NCBI RefSeq assembly: GCF_003073045.1
Contig: NC_037602.1
Coordinates: 7,922,464 to 7,986,463 of the forward strand
Length of the DNA stretch: 64,000 bases
Source of the DNA: Pomacea canaliculata
Lineage: Eukaryota; Mollusca; Gastropoda; Architaenioglossa; Ampullariidae
Direction: 5' to 3'
Each line of letters starts with the position of its first letter. Position 1 is the stretch's first letter. The notes beneath the pieces are model-generated. The model was not told the DNA's origin, made no database searches, and saw only the letters and a list, made by a program, of their open reading frames with translations. Shown here in pieces: positions 1 through 14,000 of this stretch. The position numbers were made by a program, and so were the translations under genes.

Positions 1-890
1 TGATTAAAGGACTACAGTCACTAGAAATTGCGTAAACATGTGTCCATATTTTATTTTGGCAATGTAATTCAATCACAATAAAATGAGGTAGGGACAGTTC
101 TCCAGGCCTGATTTATCTTCCTGTCATGTTTTTTTTTTTTTTTATGACTCATGAAAATTCTTGTCTGCACCTAGCAGAGTCAAAGGTTAAGGTTCATAAC
201 TAAAAGATAAAGAAACAATCCAAACAGTCCTATTTTATGACAGGCATGTATTAATGTACCATATACACACACACACAGAGTCAAATATTTAAATCCTTAC
301 CCTGAACTGTTTGTAAAATGAAGGGTGGTTCTTGAGTCCCATTGAAGTTGTAAGATCAGGCCAACTCAGTTGAAAATAGCACAGATAGAATGCCCCTCAC
401 TACATGCTTTAATGTGAAGCCCGACGCATCACCGAATGGCATTCCTGAAAACAGACAAAAATAAATACACATCATTTAAAAAAAAATTGCAGTGGGCAAC
501 ATTATAATACCTGTTATGACAACTAGTATTTAAAGACACCCCCCCCAAAAAAAAAGACAGCAACAATTCAGGAAGTTTTCATACAACCAAGCAAAAAGTG
601 GGTACAGAAAATTTACTATCTGCTCTAATCAATGCCACCATAACAATGCCTTTATTACTTTTTAGTACTGCAAACATGTCATTAGTTTTTATACAATGAA
701 TGGTATGGTATGGAAACCTTTAAAGGGAATCAGATAAAAAGATTTGACTCCTCCTACTAACAAATCAGAATAAAGCACATACCAAGCATGTCCTTTTTTT
801 ATGGGTCTGTCTTCATATCTCCCTCAAGACTCTCTACATCTTCTGGTGATTGTTAAGCGAGACTGGAACCCCTCTGGCAGATTTCCCGTG

Positions 891-1890
891 TCATTTGCCT
901 TTCCTGTTCTTGTTCCTCCATCCATGTAAACATCCTTTAAGGTTGTTTGTATCATTCTTCATCTCTTCCAGAAGAGACAGTTGTTGCATCCCAACTTTCT
1001 CTAGTTTAGTTCTAACCTAAGAAACACAATAGCAGAAAACATGTAAAATAATGATCTTTTCTAGCTTTGCTATAGTTCACAATGCCTGGAAAATACCATT
1101 AATTTTGGTTAATCTTTACCATTTGTCATATCTATCTGATATGTGATCCATATTTGTTTCAAATTTTTTCACTATGGCAAAAGGCTGGATTTTCCGCTTC
1201 CAGTTTAACTCATAAAAGCACTGTTCATAACTCTTGGCCAAGGGTAAGAAGAAAAAAAAGCTAAAATGATTATAAACAAAATGGCTTTAAATTACCTTCC
1301 AAGGGGTTATGGGTCTTTATGCTGGCAGGCTGAAAACCAGACAATGGAATCGGAAGGCGCTGGGGGTGTGAAGGCAAAGGTGAAACAGTCCTTTTTTGAA
1401 AGCTGCTACTTGGGGACACCCTTGAGATGGTGCCAACCACTAGTGGCAAAGAGTATGGCAATGGTGGTGGACATTGCTGCATAACTGAATGGTCAGCATA
1501 TAGTGATTCCTCGGCATCCTTCTCTCCTTCGCTGTTAGCTGTGCATCCCTGTGTCAAATGAATACATTTGCATAAACTTTTTTCAGCTTAGTACATTTAA
1601 AACTGTCAGCTGCTGATAGGTTGTTAAAATTTTTTAAAGAACATTTTATTGTTATTGTACAAACTTGTTTATCACTGTATGCTATTTTACCAGAAAGAGG
1701 ACACAGCCTTGTGTCCCTACATGATGTCCACCAAAAAAATTCCCTAAAAATTAAGCAGAGGAAATGAAAACAGACCGAAATCTAATCGGAGTTATCCGTA
1801 TCCTTTTTGGTTGAGTGGGAGCATTTTTGTCATCACTCTCCACCTCCGACATTTTTGTCCCTTGCAGATTCAGCTAGATTCTTGGTAGTT
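891..1890 (-). CDS. Unidentified gene, 3' exon-like blocks
   Basis: Three or four blocks on the minus strand look like coding exons but I do not recognise the protein. The block from about 1890 to 1770 holds an ATG at 1852 that starts MSEVESDDKNAPTQPKRIRI. The block 1548-1296 is open for 84 codons, is Ser/Pro-rich in its middle (for example SRVSPSSSFQ) and ends at a GTAATT donor. A block near 1232-1120 reads YELNWKRKIQPFAIVKKFE and ends at GTAAAG. The block beginning 1016 after TTTCTTAG reads RTKLEKVGMQQLSLLEEMK, a short heptad-like stretch, with a stop at 891-893 and a further donor GTATGT near 783. I could not make all joining phases agree, so an exon may be missing or some borders are wrong. 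Probably a small nuclear or coiled-coil protein; function unknown. Confidence 0.4.
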
Positions 1891-2856
1891 ACCTGCATGG
1901 AAATAAATATAGAAGGCAAATAAGATTTCACAAATCAAGATCAAAAGTATAATAATAACACACTCTTATAGTGCAGCATCACAACAAAAGCTACACTATC
2001 TGTGGTGTAATGACTGTGTTCAAACAGTTCAGGTATTATCTTTTTCTCCTCCTTAAATCTGCAGCACACAATAACATAGAAGTCATTTTGACCATTAATG
2101 GTCACATGCTTCATAAATTTTCTTTCTGCACAAGGATTATGAATATTATGAATCAAAAAGTAAATTGCACTTACTTAATGACTTGTGCAGGAGAACTGGA
2201 AGCATAGGACATGAGGAATCAGCTTTATAGCTCTAATTAATGAAGCTTGCATCTGGTTCAATAGATTGTAGTGGGAAGTTTGCACACCCTGTGACCACTT
2301 TCATCTTAAAATGCCAGCAGCCAGCTATCTAGAATAACAGTAAAATAAATTATTGACCATTATGCAGTTATTATGATTTGTTGTTGAAAAAGACCATTAA
2401 AGTTGTCTGAAATGATACTTCCAGTCACAATCAGTTGTCAATGGGGCTATCTATATAAGTTTTTTTTTTGGTTCACCACTGGGAACACAATCCTTATGCT
2501 GCTCTTTGACAAATATTCTTAATTAGCTGCTGCAGTGGAAAGTTTGGTGTTTGAAAAAGTCGTTTAAGCTAGCCTAAAAAAATATAAAATTGAGAGCAGA
2601 GTTAAGAGTCCAAAGGACCAAATCTGTCAACATTATCAGCAATATGTGACAAAGCAAGTACATTTTACACCAAAAATCCTTTACCATACAAACACTGCTT
2701 CTTGAACAAATAAACATGAAAGGTTATGAGCCTAATAATCAGCATAGTTCACACACAGCCCAGGACTTGCAAGACAAAAAAAAAAACAAACCCACAATAA
2801 ATAAGAGAAAAAAATATTATACTGCCCGAAGAAACCTGGCATTTTAACGCTATCGT

Positions 2857-3297
2857 ACCCAGTAAACAGACGGAACTGTCGAAGCTCTGTTACGTTCCAC
2901 TTTCGTAATCGCAATTTGAGGAAATTCTGACAGCTCCAAATTCTCTCCATTGCTAACGGCTAAAGAATTATCAAATGCAAGCGTTCAGAACTGCTGAGCA
3001 CGATTTCTACCTCTGTCTGGAAAACTTGTGCATTTATTGCGTTAATGTGTACTCTTAATCTTTTTTTCTCTTAGAATGATATTCTGCATTAAATTTGGAC
3101 ATTTCTGTAGTTAAAATCTCAATAACTATGTTAATATAGAGTATAAAAATTATACGTACTGTTATCGAAGCGTCGAACACATGTATCAGTATAGAAATTG
3201 ACCGCTTGAGAAGCTTTTCTGTTGGGAAAAGTGTAGACTCACACATTTGAAAATGGCGGCTTTGCCTGCACGCATGTGGTCGTATGTAGCACGCCAT
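2857..3297 (-). other. Possible 5' exons of the same minus-strand gene
   Basis: A block starting with ATG at about 3290 (MACYIRPHACRQSRHF) runs to a strong GTGAGT donor near 3240 and contains GCCGCCATTTT, a sequence common around animal first exons. After TTCTTTAG near 2962 a second open block follows and ends at a GTACGA donor near 2857. Reading the two blocks together gives an open frame containing SNGENLELSEFPQIAITKVE. These may be the promoter-proximal exons of the unidentified gene at 0.9-1.9 kb, but the link across about 1 kb is not demonstrated and part may be 5' UTR. Confidence 0.3.
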
Positions 3298-3819
3298 GGC
3301 GAAGAGTCATTGCCATTGTTAGGGGTCACGACCCTATATGTGGGCATGATCTCCCACACTCTGTTTTCGCCTCGGCGAGCGTGGAGCTTGGCTTATGTGC
3401 GCATGCGCTGACAGCGGCATGCAAGACGAGTCAAGCATTGCGATAGATTGACCCCCTGTATCACAGTCGGATCAAGACAAACTTGGTGGACCCCTTGAGC
3501 TTATGGTTTCCGATGCTGCTAGGGTAGCTACACTGCTTTCTTATTCAACGCTCTGAACCTTTTTTTTTTATTTATTTAATTACTCCTTCCCGAGTGCACC
3601 TAATGTGTCTGTTTTGTTTGTTTGCAGAGGTTATTTTCATTCTCGGATTGTAAACATAGTAATACTCACTTCCCAGTTCCCCCTTTCCTTCCTTCGGTGG
3701 TTTGACCGACAGCTAGGACTTCCTTGATACGAATTCTTCTGTTGTTAGTCGTTACCTGTTAGTTACCTGACTCACCTGGCAAGGATTAAGTTTTTATGGG
3801 CTAGTGTTTCCGTCGCCAG
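3298..3819. other. Intergenic or promoter-like stretch
   Basis: No open frame or repeat is recognised here. It lies between the presumed 5' end of the minus-strand gene and the first visible exon of the GalNAc-transferase. It contains GCGCATGCGC, a possible NRF1-type site, which would fit a promoter. No exon for the missing upstream half of the transferase was found in it. Confidence 0.3.
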
Positions 3820-6200
3820 GTGTGGTTGTGTGGTGGCTCCCTGAAACACATCCCCTGCTCCAAGCTGGGTCACATCGCCAGGGCACAACCCTACTCCTTT
3901 CCCGAGGGCCGGCGGCAGATCGAGGTGCACAATTACAAACGCGCTGTGGAGGTGTGGATGGAAGCCAACCACAAGAGTTTTATCTACGACTTCTTTCCTG
4001 AGATGAAGGTAAACGCCGAGTGGACAGTCCAACGTTGCAGCAATGCAAAGAATCGCGGGTTGAGGGTTCAGATCTCGCCTCCGGCGCACATAATTATTGT
4101 TTGTCCTTTAGATATTACGATTGCTTACAGGGTGGACGTCAGTTTACTGGACTAGTTTGCTCTGATACAATTTATTAAACAGCTGCTAACTTGGCATAGA
4201 ACTCTAAAAGCCATCTATATTGCACTTAAAGTTTAAAAGAGGATGGTGTGGATTTTTGGTTTGAAAGGAGTGTAGCCTTGCTGAAGGTTGGGGTGGAGGT
4301 TGTAGATGTCGCTTGATCCTCTTAGTGGCCTCCACTGCATTATTTTGTTAGTGTTTATTTAAGGCTTGTGGCGGCCCGTGATAAAGTAATATTCTTTTCT
4401 GTTGTGAAGACAGCGGACCCTGGAGACCTTGAAGAAAGAAAAGAGATTAAGAAGAAACTTAGGTGCAAATCGTTCAGTTGGTTCATCGACAACATTTGGC
4501 CGGAACTGACTGTCTTCGACAAAGATGCCAGGGCTTGGGGGGCGGTAAGCTGCGTTCCTGCCTCATCTTGTATGTCACCTGACGACAATGACACCGGCTG
4601 TTCCGGTGATCATGATAATGGCAATGTGTTTGAAGAATAGTAATGTCGAAATTAAAAATTTGTACTGATAATTTTTTTAAAAAAAGGCACAATAGATGAT
4701 GATTCTCGGACTACTTCTCTATGGCTGTAAATAGATATATATAAGCGAACATTTGTGACGTCAGGAAGTTTCAGCATCTATCTTTTTAAAGATGACGTTT
4801 GTAGACCTAGTCTCCAAACATCTGGCCTTTTTTTTTTTGGGGGGGGGGGGTGGTGGCTGGGGGAAATCACTGATAGTCATAGCTACCAGACAGTTTACCG
4901 GGACGATAAGTCGACGGACGATGATGCACGAAGTTGGTGATTCTGCAGTCGTAACATTTTCTATGCCCGTTGTTACCATTTCAGGTACGCAACACGGCCA
5001 CCGGGCTGTGTCTCGACAACCACAGCTACCTGTTCACCTATGAAGAAGCCCTTTATGCAGACCCATGTCACGGCAAGTTAAACACTCAAGTAAGCAGAGC
5101 TTGTCTCACGCCTTGTATCGCTGCACAGATTATCGTTTTGCACATTTCCAACGTCGTCTTCCGCCAAGGAGACGTCGCCGATGATTAAACAAAACAAACT
5201 GCTTGGGGCTGAAGAGAAAGATGTGTGTTGTTGTATCAGGCAGTGACCTTTAACCCAGTTCCGCGTGTCGCTGAGAACTAGAGTGGGAAAGGTAGGAAAG
5301 AAGGGAGGGAAGAAGGAGAGCGAGAACAAAGGCTCTATTTTTTTATAACAGGTCTCGCGGTTTCAAGAATGCAGGACTTAACAGCAACACAACGCATGAA
5401 AAGTCTCACAAATTTATGATGATAGAATACGGAAACAAGGACACAAAAAGGAACAATACAAGAAGGGAAAGGGGCCAGAGAGACATGGATCCTTAGTTTT
5501 TAATTCCAGCAGGGTACAAAGCCCTTTAGTATCAGTTGTTTAAAAACCAGCATGAACATACACGTACGTTCATACTAACGACTAGAGGCAACATGGTCGA
5601 CTGTAGAGTCCTACCCTGGCAGCAAGGACTAGTACATTAGTAAACACAACAATCTGAAAACATTCATCGAGCAAAATGCAGTTTTCATTATGTATAATCG
5701 TGTATTATTTCTATGACTCATATTCTGCTCCCTTGCTGTTTCTAGGGGTTCACCCTGACAAATCAAGGCTTACTGAGGTCTAGTCTTCAGTGTGTGGTCA
5801 TCAAACAGAACTACCCGGGTGCGCCGGCGAGGCTGGAGAGCTGCGTCACCGGTCCAGCAGACAAGTGGTCGTACCCTAAAGTACGTGGCCAGTTCGTGAT
5901 GTTAACGACAGGATCGGGATTAAACGAAAACCACCTTCCTGTTCTTTAAAGCTCAGTAAATAATCGTTATTAACATTAAGAAGTACAGCTTACATAGTAT
6001 AAGAGAGTATACTCGCAGTTGGCGGGAGGTACCTGTGCTGTGTAACTGCAGAAGCTCACCTGTTGCAGGTAAACGAGCATCTGCGCCACGAGAGGACAGG
6101 TCTGTGCTTAGACCTGTGTGATGGCCTTCCATGCGTCAAGACGTGCACAACTGTCGTCACTCAAATGTGGACGTTTGAAACACCTGTACTCACAGTGTGA
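3820..6200 (+). CDS. Polypeptide N-acetylgalactosaminyltransferase, C-terminal exons
   Basis: GalNAc-transferases of this family start mucin-type O-glycosylation in the Golgi by moving GalNAc from UDP-GalNAc to Ser/Thr. Five exons join in phase 0: 3820-4008, 4410-4544, 4985-5089, 5746-5880 and 6069-6200 (stop TGA 6198-6200), 231 residues in all. Exon 1 opens [18 protein letters not shown], the conserved stretch after the Gal/GalNAc-T motif, and continues [17 protein letters not shown]. Exons 3-5 form a ricin B-type lectin domain: TGLCLDN, a weaker middle repeat ([11 protein letters not shown]), then [10 protein letters not shown] and QMWTFE. Two CLD motifs suggest at least two sugar-binding repeats. 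Each exon has clean AG and GT borders. Exons for the N-terminal anchor, DxH and UDP-binding half were not found in the 3.8 kb upstream, which holds a minus-strand gene; either the previous intron is long and contains that gene, or this is a partial copy. AATAAA at 6615-6620 could be the poly(A) signal. Confidence 0.85.
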
Positions 6201-8097
6201 TCGCAGTCCTGTCGATTACTTATTTAAGCTAGATTTTTTTGGTTGTGATAGCACTTGCAACACCCACCTGGTGATGTTCTTTCTCGCCCCCCCCCTCTCT
6301 CTCTCTATTTTTTTAATAATTTTTATTATCCATTTATTTATTTTATTTATTTATTTTTTACTTTTCTTTCATATTCATCATTTTCTTCCGTTTCCCCCCT
6401 CTATTATTTTCGGTAACTTTCTTTCGTTCTTTTAATATTTATTCATTTCCCCCCTGTGTTCCTTTTTCTTTAATTTTCTTTCATAAATGGTAAACTTGTG
6501 TTCCCGCATGCTTTGCGTGAGGTGATCAGGCGCTAGAGACTTCATCGGATTCTGTGTGCTCTAACAGGGTTCTAATTAACGGCATTAGTAAATAAGAATG
6601 AGTTGCGATAATTTAATAAACTGACTATTATTCCTAAAAAAAGATCACTGATGATTTACTTTGTAAATGATTCCATTTTGTGTTCAGTCGTCATGTTAAT
6701 TTTTCATGTTGTCAGGTTGTGAAACTGCATGTTTGTTCGCCTTATTTGTCCATTTTCCATTTTTGTCGTCCGCCTAGCTTCACGTTTCAATAAGTGCCTA
6801 TAAATTTGTTTTGCTGTCCACGATCTCTTTTGGGGTATCCATGCACGTCTGCACGGGTATCTGGACGCAGTTGTTGAACATTTTCCCGGCCTTTAGGCGT
6901 AAATCCTTGCACTTTTGCGACGATCTTTGACTGAATGCTTGAGACAAATTGACGAACTACCGACGAAAACTGAACGCAAGCGCGCAGGCCAGGAAGAAGA
7001 AATCCTTCCACTCGCGTATTCGACATTTGGTCTCGCGGTTTAACGGGTGTACATTTGCATGTACGTTGGATGCATTCCTTGAACATTTGCTTGGACTGAT
7101 AGATTAACTTAATTCCTGTACCTTTTGTTCGGAATCATGAATTAATAATTTCTCCTTGTGCGTGATTCGTGCGATGACTTAAAAATGTTTTTTTTTAAAA
7201 ATGTTCTGTCCAGCTACGACAGAGAATTAAGAGTGAATGCTGCACTAGGCTTCACACGAATAAAAACTGAAGTAATTTCTTAAGGTCTTCTCGTTCCATC
7301 AGAATGGATGATGAAAAATGATCCCGTGATGTGTGTGTGTGTGTTTTATCTTATCACAGCTGTCACTGACTGGTTTTCAACGACACTCACCACATCACTT
7401 CAAACTGAGATAATTTTCTCAAGACATGTAACATTTTATTGTGACACACCATGATCATAAAAACTCTTCTCTAAATATTCACAGTGTAGTAACCATGAAG
7501 ATTTTACATTTGGCTGTTAACTCTTTAGAAAAAAAGGTTTGTCGGTCAAGCCACTAGAACTTTGCTCTGTAGTACTGTGACACAGCGGGAAATGGCGTCC
7601 TTTTCTTGGTCAGAGGCAGAAACGAAGGACCATGTACCCAGCAAGAGTTTAGCATGTCCTGTCTCAGAGCAAGCAAAATTCTAAAAGTATGGGTACGTTT
7701 GCCTCTCAGGTAATAGACGATAGACTTAGACTTAGACCGACTTCTGTAACATATATATAATTATAAGAATTGTATTTCAGCGTATTACCAGTGTGGATGC
7801 GAGCTCGATGAACTACCTACACGAAGGTGTGTGTATAGGCGAGCGCGCACACACACACACACAAGCACGCTTTGGACTTCTCATAGCAGAAAACTGTGTA
7901 AGATGAACAAAGAGATAGAAATACAGTGTCCCTGTCACATACGGCGGTATAAGAAGTCCTGTCTGCATGGCGCTTCAATTCAATGTTTTATGAGGACAGA
8001 CACGACTGACGGCAAAAAAGAAAAGTAAAAAAAGGTAACTCTCTTACCTGGTTTCGGCGGGCGGGAACAGAAGACTACGTCTGTTGTGATTGTTTTG
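6201..8097. other. Intergenic region with two 3' UTRs
   Basis: This holds the 3' UTR of the GalNAc-transferase and, from the other side, that of the EGF-DUF885 gene. T- and C-rich low-complexity sequence lies at 6280-6480, a short TG run at 7331-7344 and a CA run near 7848-7862. A minus-strand AATAAA at 7435-7440 is a candidate poly(A) signal for the EGF-DUF885 gene. No coding exon was recognised. Confidence 0.4.
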
Positions 8098-11000
8098 TCA
8101 CCACGGATCTCTAATGACGCTGGTCAGGGAAATCTGGAGACCAGGTATCACGTCCAGTACTTTCTTATGGAACTTCTTCAGGTTGAACTTGCTCTCTGCC
8201 AGATTCAACAGTCACATTAACACCTTAAAGGACTAGTGGGGAAATTTGTCTTCAAATTACTAGATTAACTACTCGGAGTGTGATGGTGGTGGAAGCAACA
8301 GGTGTTTTACAGCGAGCGAGCAAATCTAAATCACGGCAAAGTGGCCGGCCCTGTAAACAGGTGCCGCATGCAGAGAAACAACAGTACACCTGAGACGAAA
8401 TCTGAACCCAGGACAGCCAATCTTGACTGTATTAGTGACAGGCGGTAACCGTTGCTCCACCTAACCGTCCTGAAAGTTCAATGCGAAATATTTTTGTTTG
8501 GTCGGGCGTGCGATAGATAGAGATACGGAGGATAGAGCGAACAATACATTTTGCCACGGATTGTTGCCAAGCAGGGACTTGACTGGAATCTACAGGGGAA
8601 GAAGAGAGTTGGGAGACCAAAGCAGACTTGGAAAAGAACAGTAGAGAGCGAGGCAAAAGACGTGGGAACCACATGGGCCCAACTGAGGGGGGCTGCCGAA
8701 ATCGGCTGGTGCTGATGCAAGAAAGTGCTGAAAAAAACTGCGGATTTTGAAATATAGAACACTGGAGAAAACATACCGTGTCTTACCTAGTGTTTAGTGC
8801 ATAACGCTGTAGCTGTAGAGTATCTTACTATTTGTTAATGTAACTATAATACCGTATTCCATCTCTGCAATCTGTCTCAAATCCTGCAGCTTGGATTGTC
8901 CCATGAGGGCCGCAGTTGCCTCCCCAGGCAAGCTGATGGCGCTGTCGAGCACTTGAGCCAGAAACTCTTCAGGAAAGCTGTTGTGATCGTACAGGTAGGA
9001 AGCCGCTGTACTACGTGACCACCTACACAACACGTGGTGCCGACGTTTAGATAACGTGAACATCAAAATGCCTTGCCCTTCGACAAAATGCATTTCCCCA
9101 AGAACAAAGCAAACGAGAGTGCATGCGCATAAGCATTCTAACGTGAAGCTCCCAGCTCATGCATTCAGGTCACAGGTCGATTCGATCATTTGCCAAGTTG
9201 ACCATAAGACGATTCTACTACATCTATGATCAATTCGACATAGAATATAAAGGAACTTTTCTGTAGTTTCTTTTATTTATCTAGAGATTTTTTTTTTAAA
9301 TTTTCTCCTTATCTCTGCAGATAAAAAAATGTAATTATTGTTTTTGGTGTGCGATTATCTTCTCTCTTCCACTGTGTGTGTCTTAGGGGGTGAGTGGATT
9401 TAATGATGCTGATCTTTCTCGCTGATGATTAACTTGACTATAGCCACTTCCATTAAATGTCATTGAGTCAACCTTTGGCTGTGGTCGAGTCGACTTGGTA
9501 AAAGTAGTAAATGGTCGAAATGATTTTTGAAATTTTTGATTTTTGAAATGATTTTTTTTTCGAAATTTGACCGCAGCTTTCTGGATCTGAACGTTGACAA
9601 AACGGAGGAGATGGCCTTTGGAAGAGCCTACGAAGGAAGAGATGGCACAACCCCTCTCTCCCCACCACTCCAAATCAAGGGACAGCAGGTGCAGAGGGCT
9701 GCTGTGTTTAGGTACCTTGGTACAGTGATCGACGGAAAGCTCTCATTTAGTGATCACGTGAACCAAGTGTACAAAAAGGCCCAGCAACGGCTGTACCTTC
9801 TGAGGAGACTTCGCAGCTTCGACGTCAGCTCTGGGGTGCTGGAGACTGTGTACAGGTCTCTTGTTGAGAGCATCCTCTCATTCAACATCGCTGCCTGGTA
9901 TGGTCATCTACTAGTCAAAGACAAGGCAAGGCTGGCCAGAATCATCCACCAGGCAAATAAAATTATTGGTCAAGCACAGCTGCCACTTTCTGACTTGTAC
10001 CTTCATGCAGTCAGAAGGATGGCACATAACATCATTTCGGACCTGAAACACCCTCTCCACACTAGCTTCCAGCTGTTGCCCTCAGGCAGGCGCTATAAGG
10101 TCCCACGCATAAGGAAAGCTGCCTACAGAGGTCCTTCGTGCCAGCAGCCATCACCATCCTAAATAAAGGCACAAGGACTCAGGAGGAATCAAACAGAGAC
10201 TGAAGAAGAGTGAGTGCTGACATCTATTGTCAGCCATCACCTCGTGTGTCATTCTTGTCAATGACATTTTCTGGACGCAGCCGCGGTAAAGTTGAAGAAA
10301 AATGAACAATTAGCAAAATAAACAACTGATCAATGCGTACGTGTCATCTACGGTGTCACCGATCACCGCAACTAAAAAATATATCCATGGTATTCATATT
10401 GCCATGGCATAGCGTCGCACGAACTGTTTCATCCTACACTTTGTGCGAGTTTGTTGCCTGTCTCGCGGTAAGTCGCTGCGATCTGCGCGGTTCGGACACG
10501 ATAGGGACTCATTTCTGGTACTGTCATCTGACACCACAGACACTGTTACTTCTGGCACCACAGGCATGTCACAAGAGTTTCTGTGGTGATGGTTTGGAAG
10601 AGTAGCATACCACCCTGGCGTTTCCTCTTCACTGTCGTCATCCTGAAGGTATGGCGCCTCCCGCAGTTGAATGTCCTTTATCTTGGAGTATACCAAATGA
10701 TCGTCTAGGTACACAAGAAGGACTGAAATTAAACAGTTCGGCATGGTGGTCTGCATTAACCTCTGGAAAGTGGCTGGTGTGGACGTCAGACCCATTGGCA
10801 TCCTGGAACGGGCGTGTTGCCAGCGGCCCTAGCCAGTCCTTTTGTTGACAATGTCTTCTCAAGATGAGCTTCATGCACGGCTGCCTGTACTGCCTGCGCC
10901 ACATCTTCGGTAGAGTCCATTATCTGATCAAGGACGTTCTTCCCTAGTAGAAGCGACACGCGCCTCCTGCGCTCACTTGTGACCACATCGACCAGGTCCT

Positions 11001-14000
11001 TGACCACCAGGATAGGAACGTCCTCAGACGCTGGCCGTAAACATGTCCACCACCGCCACTCCTGAGTTTGTTTTAGCTGTAAGTCCTGTATGTGCCCTCG
11101 TGCCCATCGTCAGTGACCGTCGTTACCTCACTGCCGGTGTCGAGCAACGCCCATCACTCAACTGCCATAAATGACAACCTCCGCGCGTCGGACACTTTCC
11201 AGTCAGGCCAGCTACACTTTATTTCCCTGTCATCCTGTTACGGATGACGGGGGCAGTCACTTTCCCTGACCGGTCGGGCTGCAGTCCTCCGAGATGGTGT
11301 CAATCGCCGCCACTTCGACGCTCTGCGCGCCTTCTACCTCGCCTGCTTAAATTCTGGAGCTTCGCGGCGTATTCGTCGACCACCTCATCACGTTGCTGTG
11401 GCACTGATGTCGACATCCTTCCGTTCGCCGTACGCCTCCACTAGGACACCAAGATCTTTCTCGGCGTATCTCTTGCGTCATGCGGAAGCATCAACACTCG
11501 ACGTCTGGCAGGTCCCTCCAGCGAGCTCAAGATGTAACCACGAGCCGCATTCTGACACATCGGGTTTATGGCGAGAGCTCACTCGACCTCTGTTTTCAAT
11601 CTCGTCGACACTCGTTGGTCCACCGGCAAACTACTGAAAGCGGACTAACTAGTATGCTCGTAGAGCCTCTGCCCACCCAACGGATAGCATCATGGTCCTC
11701 TCTATGTACTAATCTTCTGTCGTGGGCTTCTGCCCGTGATGAACAAATGTTTCTTTTTGTTCAGCAGTGCTTTTAGGCCCTTGGTCACCCAAGGTTTGTT
11801 GTTAGGATAAACATACACTGCCTTGATGGACTGGTGCAATCAACACTATTTTACTCCTCACTTTTACTCCTAACTGTTTGTTAAATGTCTGTATGGGTAT
11901 GTGAGCAAAGACAAATTTCTGTCCTCCTGGGCAGACAATAAAGTCTGTTTTGATTTGATTTTGATTTTGAATCGACCGGTCCCTCCTTCTCCCTCCACAT
12001 TTCTTAGAATTTACTCTTTTTTTTTTTTTTTTTTTTTGGCGGTCGGACACACGGACAATGAGGATATGCGCAAAGGCGATACGTTACATACACCGTGCAA
12101 AGTATTACTGCCTGCTTCGTCACTACAGCTACTACTTTTAAATGTATTTTCTTCGTCTTTTTTGGCACGAGAGCTCATCCAGTCTCCTGAACAATCGAAA
12201 CGTTTCCATAGCACGTTATGGAAACCTTGTTAACATATTTCGTGACCTATGTTCAAACCAGGGGGACCCGAGCGGTATTTTATCTAGTTAAGAACGAAAC
12301 TGGGGTCAACTGTGATCGCTGATTCTTCTGAACCAAGCTCAGACCGGGAAAGAGAGTTTGCGCACGACGGCGCTCGGCTGGTCACGTGACTTACTTCTTC
12401 CAGTGGATGCCCACGTCGACGGCGGCGGCTGTAGCACGCAACATCCTTTCGGCGTAAAAAGCCAGACTGCCGACCAACATCGAAGACATAATTTTACTGG
12501 CCGCAATTATTGAGTATTATTTCTCAAACTATTTCAGTCTTAGCTATTCCACACACAGCGGAAATCATTTCCGTCCTATTAAACATGCAGCACTTGATTC
12601 GAAAAGTAGCGAATTCGACTATAATTAAGTTGGCTTTAACTGCTTGGTTTTATGCAGACTGCTTTTTAAAATGCCTCTCATCATGCTTACTGAAGTATTT
12701 ACATCAAAACCTCATGCCAACAAGAAACTTTCACTAAATGTTGTGACTCAAGGAACATCTTTTTGCTTGTGTGAGATCATGCTAATCAGACTTCCAGTTT
12801 CGTTGTTATTACGAAGGTAAAGGTACATCGACTCTTATAAATATATACCCAGAGTATAATCACTTCTACTATATTTTCGCTAAATTTTTCATGCATGTTG
12901 TTAAAATATTATTATAGAATTTAACAAATTATTTCCTGTCTTTGGGGCGAGTCATTGTCATAAATATTGCGATTCAACGACACGAAAATGTTAGCATTAT
13001 AACTCCCTAGTCTCACTCTTTCTTCCTATTTTACCACACACACACATAAACAGGTAAATAAGTACATTCCTCCGCATAATTATTTCACTCACCGATTCAA
13101 TTTAGACCTTTGTAACCCCATCTCCAGGCTGAGAGCTTCAGCATAGGCGCCCCAGCCCTGCACGGTACCCGCAGACACCTTAGCTCAGACGATTCTCTTA
13201 CCATTCCGAAGACACTACCACCCGAAACCCTCGTACTAAATCTGATATGCAATTTGTCTTTTGTTATGTACCCCCTCTCTCTCTTTTCCCTCAGTGTTAT
13301 ATCCCTTTAACAGACGTGCAAATGCCTATGATACATTTCATGATAATGTTATTTAATGATGTGATATGATGCATATGATAATCTATTCATAAATTTTTTG
13401 AGTGATTTTAACGGCGCTAGGAAGATGTAGTTCCTGATTCCAAATTCATGACAATATCCAGTCATGAATGTAGGTAGTACATGCTGCTGCTCCTAAAAGT
13501 TAATATCATGATTAATTAAACCTCCCTCATGACACAGTGACAGTAAAGTGGGCCAGAGTCAAGTCTCTGTGTGTGATACAGGGCTGTATGCACGCATGTG
13601 TGTATGTAAAAGTGTGTATTTATTACTTTCTTTGGTCGTTGAGTTGGATGGTTATTTGACTGATTACAAACTTGCATGTAAAGATTTAGACATAAAAATC
13701 ATTCATAATATGTTTTCACGCCTATGCTCGTATCGTGGGCATTCATTTTACTGACTGATCAACTGCCACATTTAAAAGTCGTTATCTTTATAGATTCTAA
13801 CTACAACTTTAAGTGGAATCTTTGACTGCTCTTCTTGCTGGATGACAAAGAAAACGATTTACCCAATGAAAAGCTGGAAACGGAGTCTGAGGAATTGTAG
13901 GTACGGCACCTCTTTTTAAAACGGGCCACTTCAGATACTCCGGAACGTCGGTCCGATTTAGTAAGGTAGCAAACTGCAGAACATAAAAACGTGCATAACA

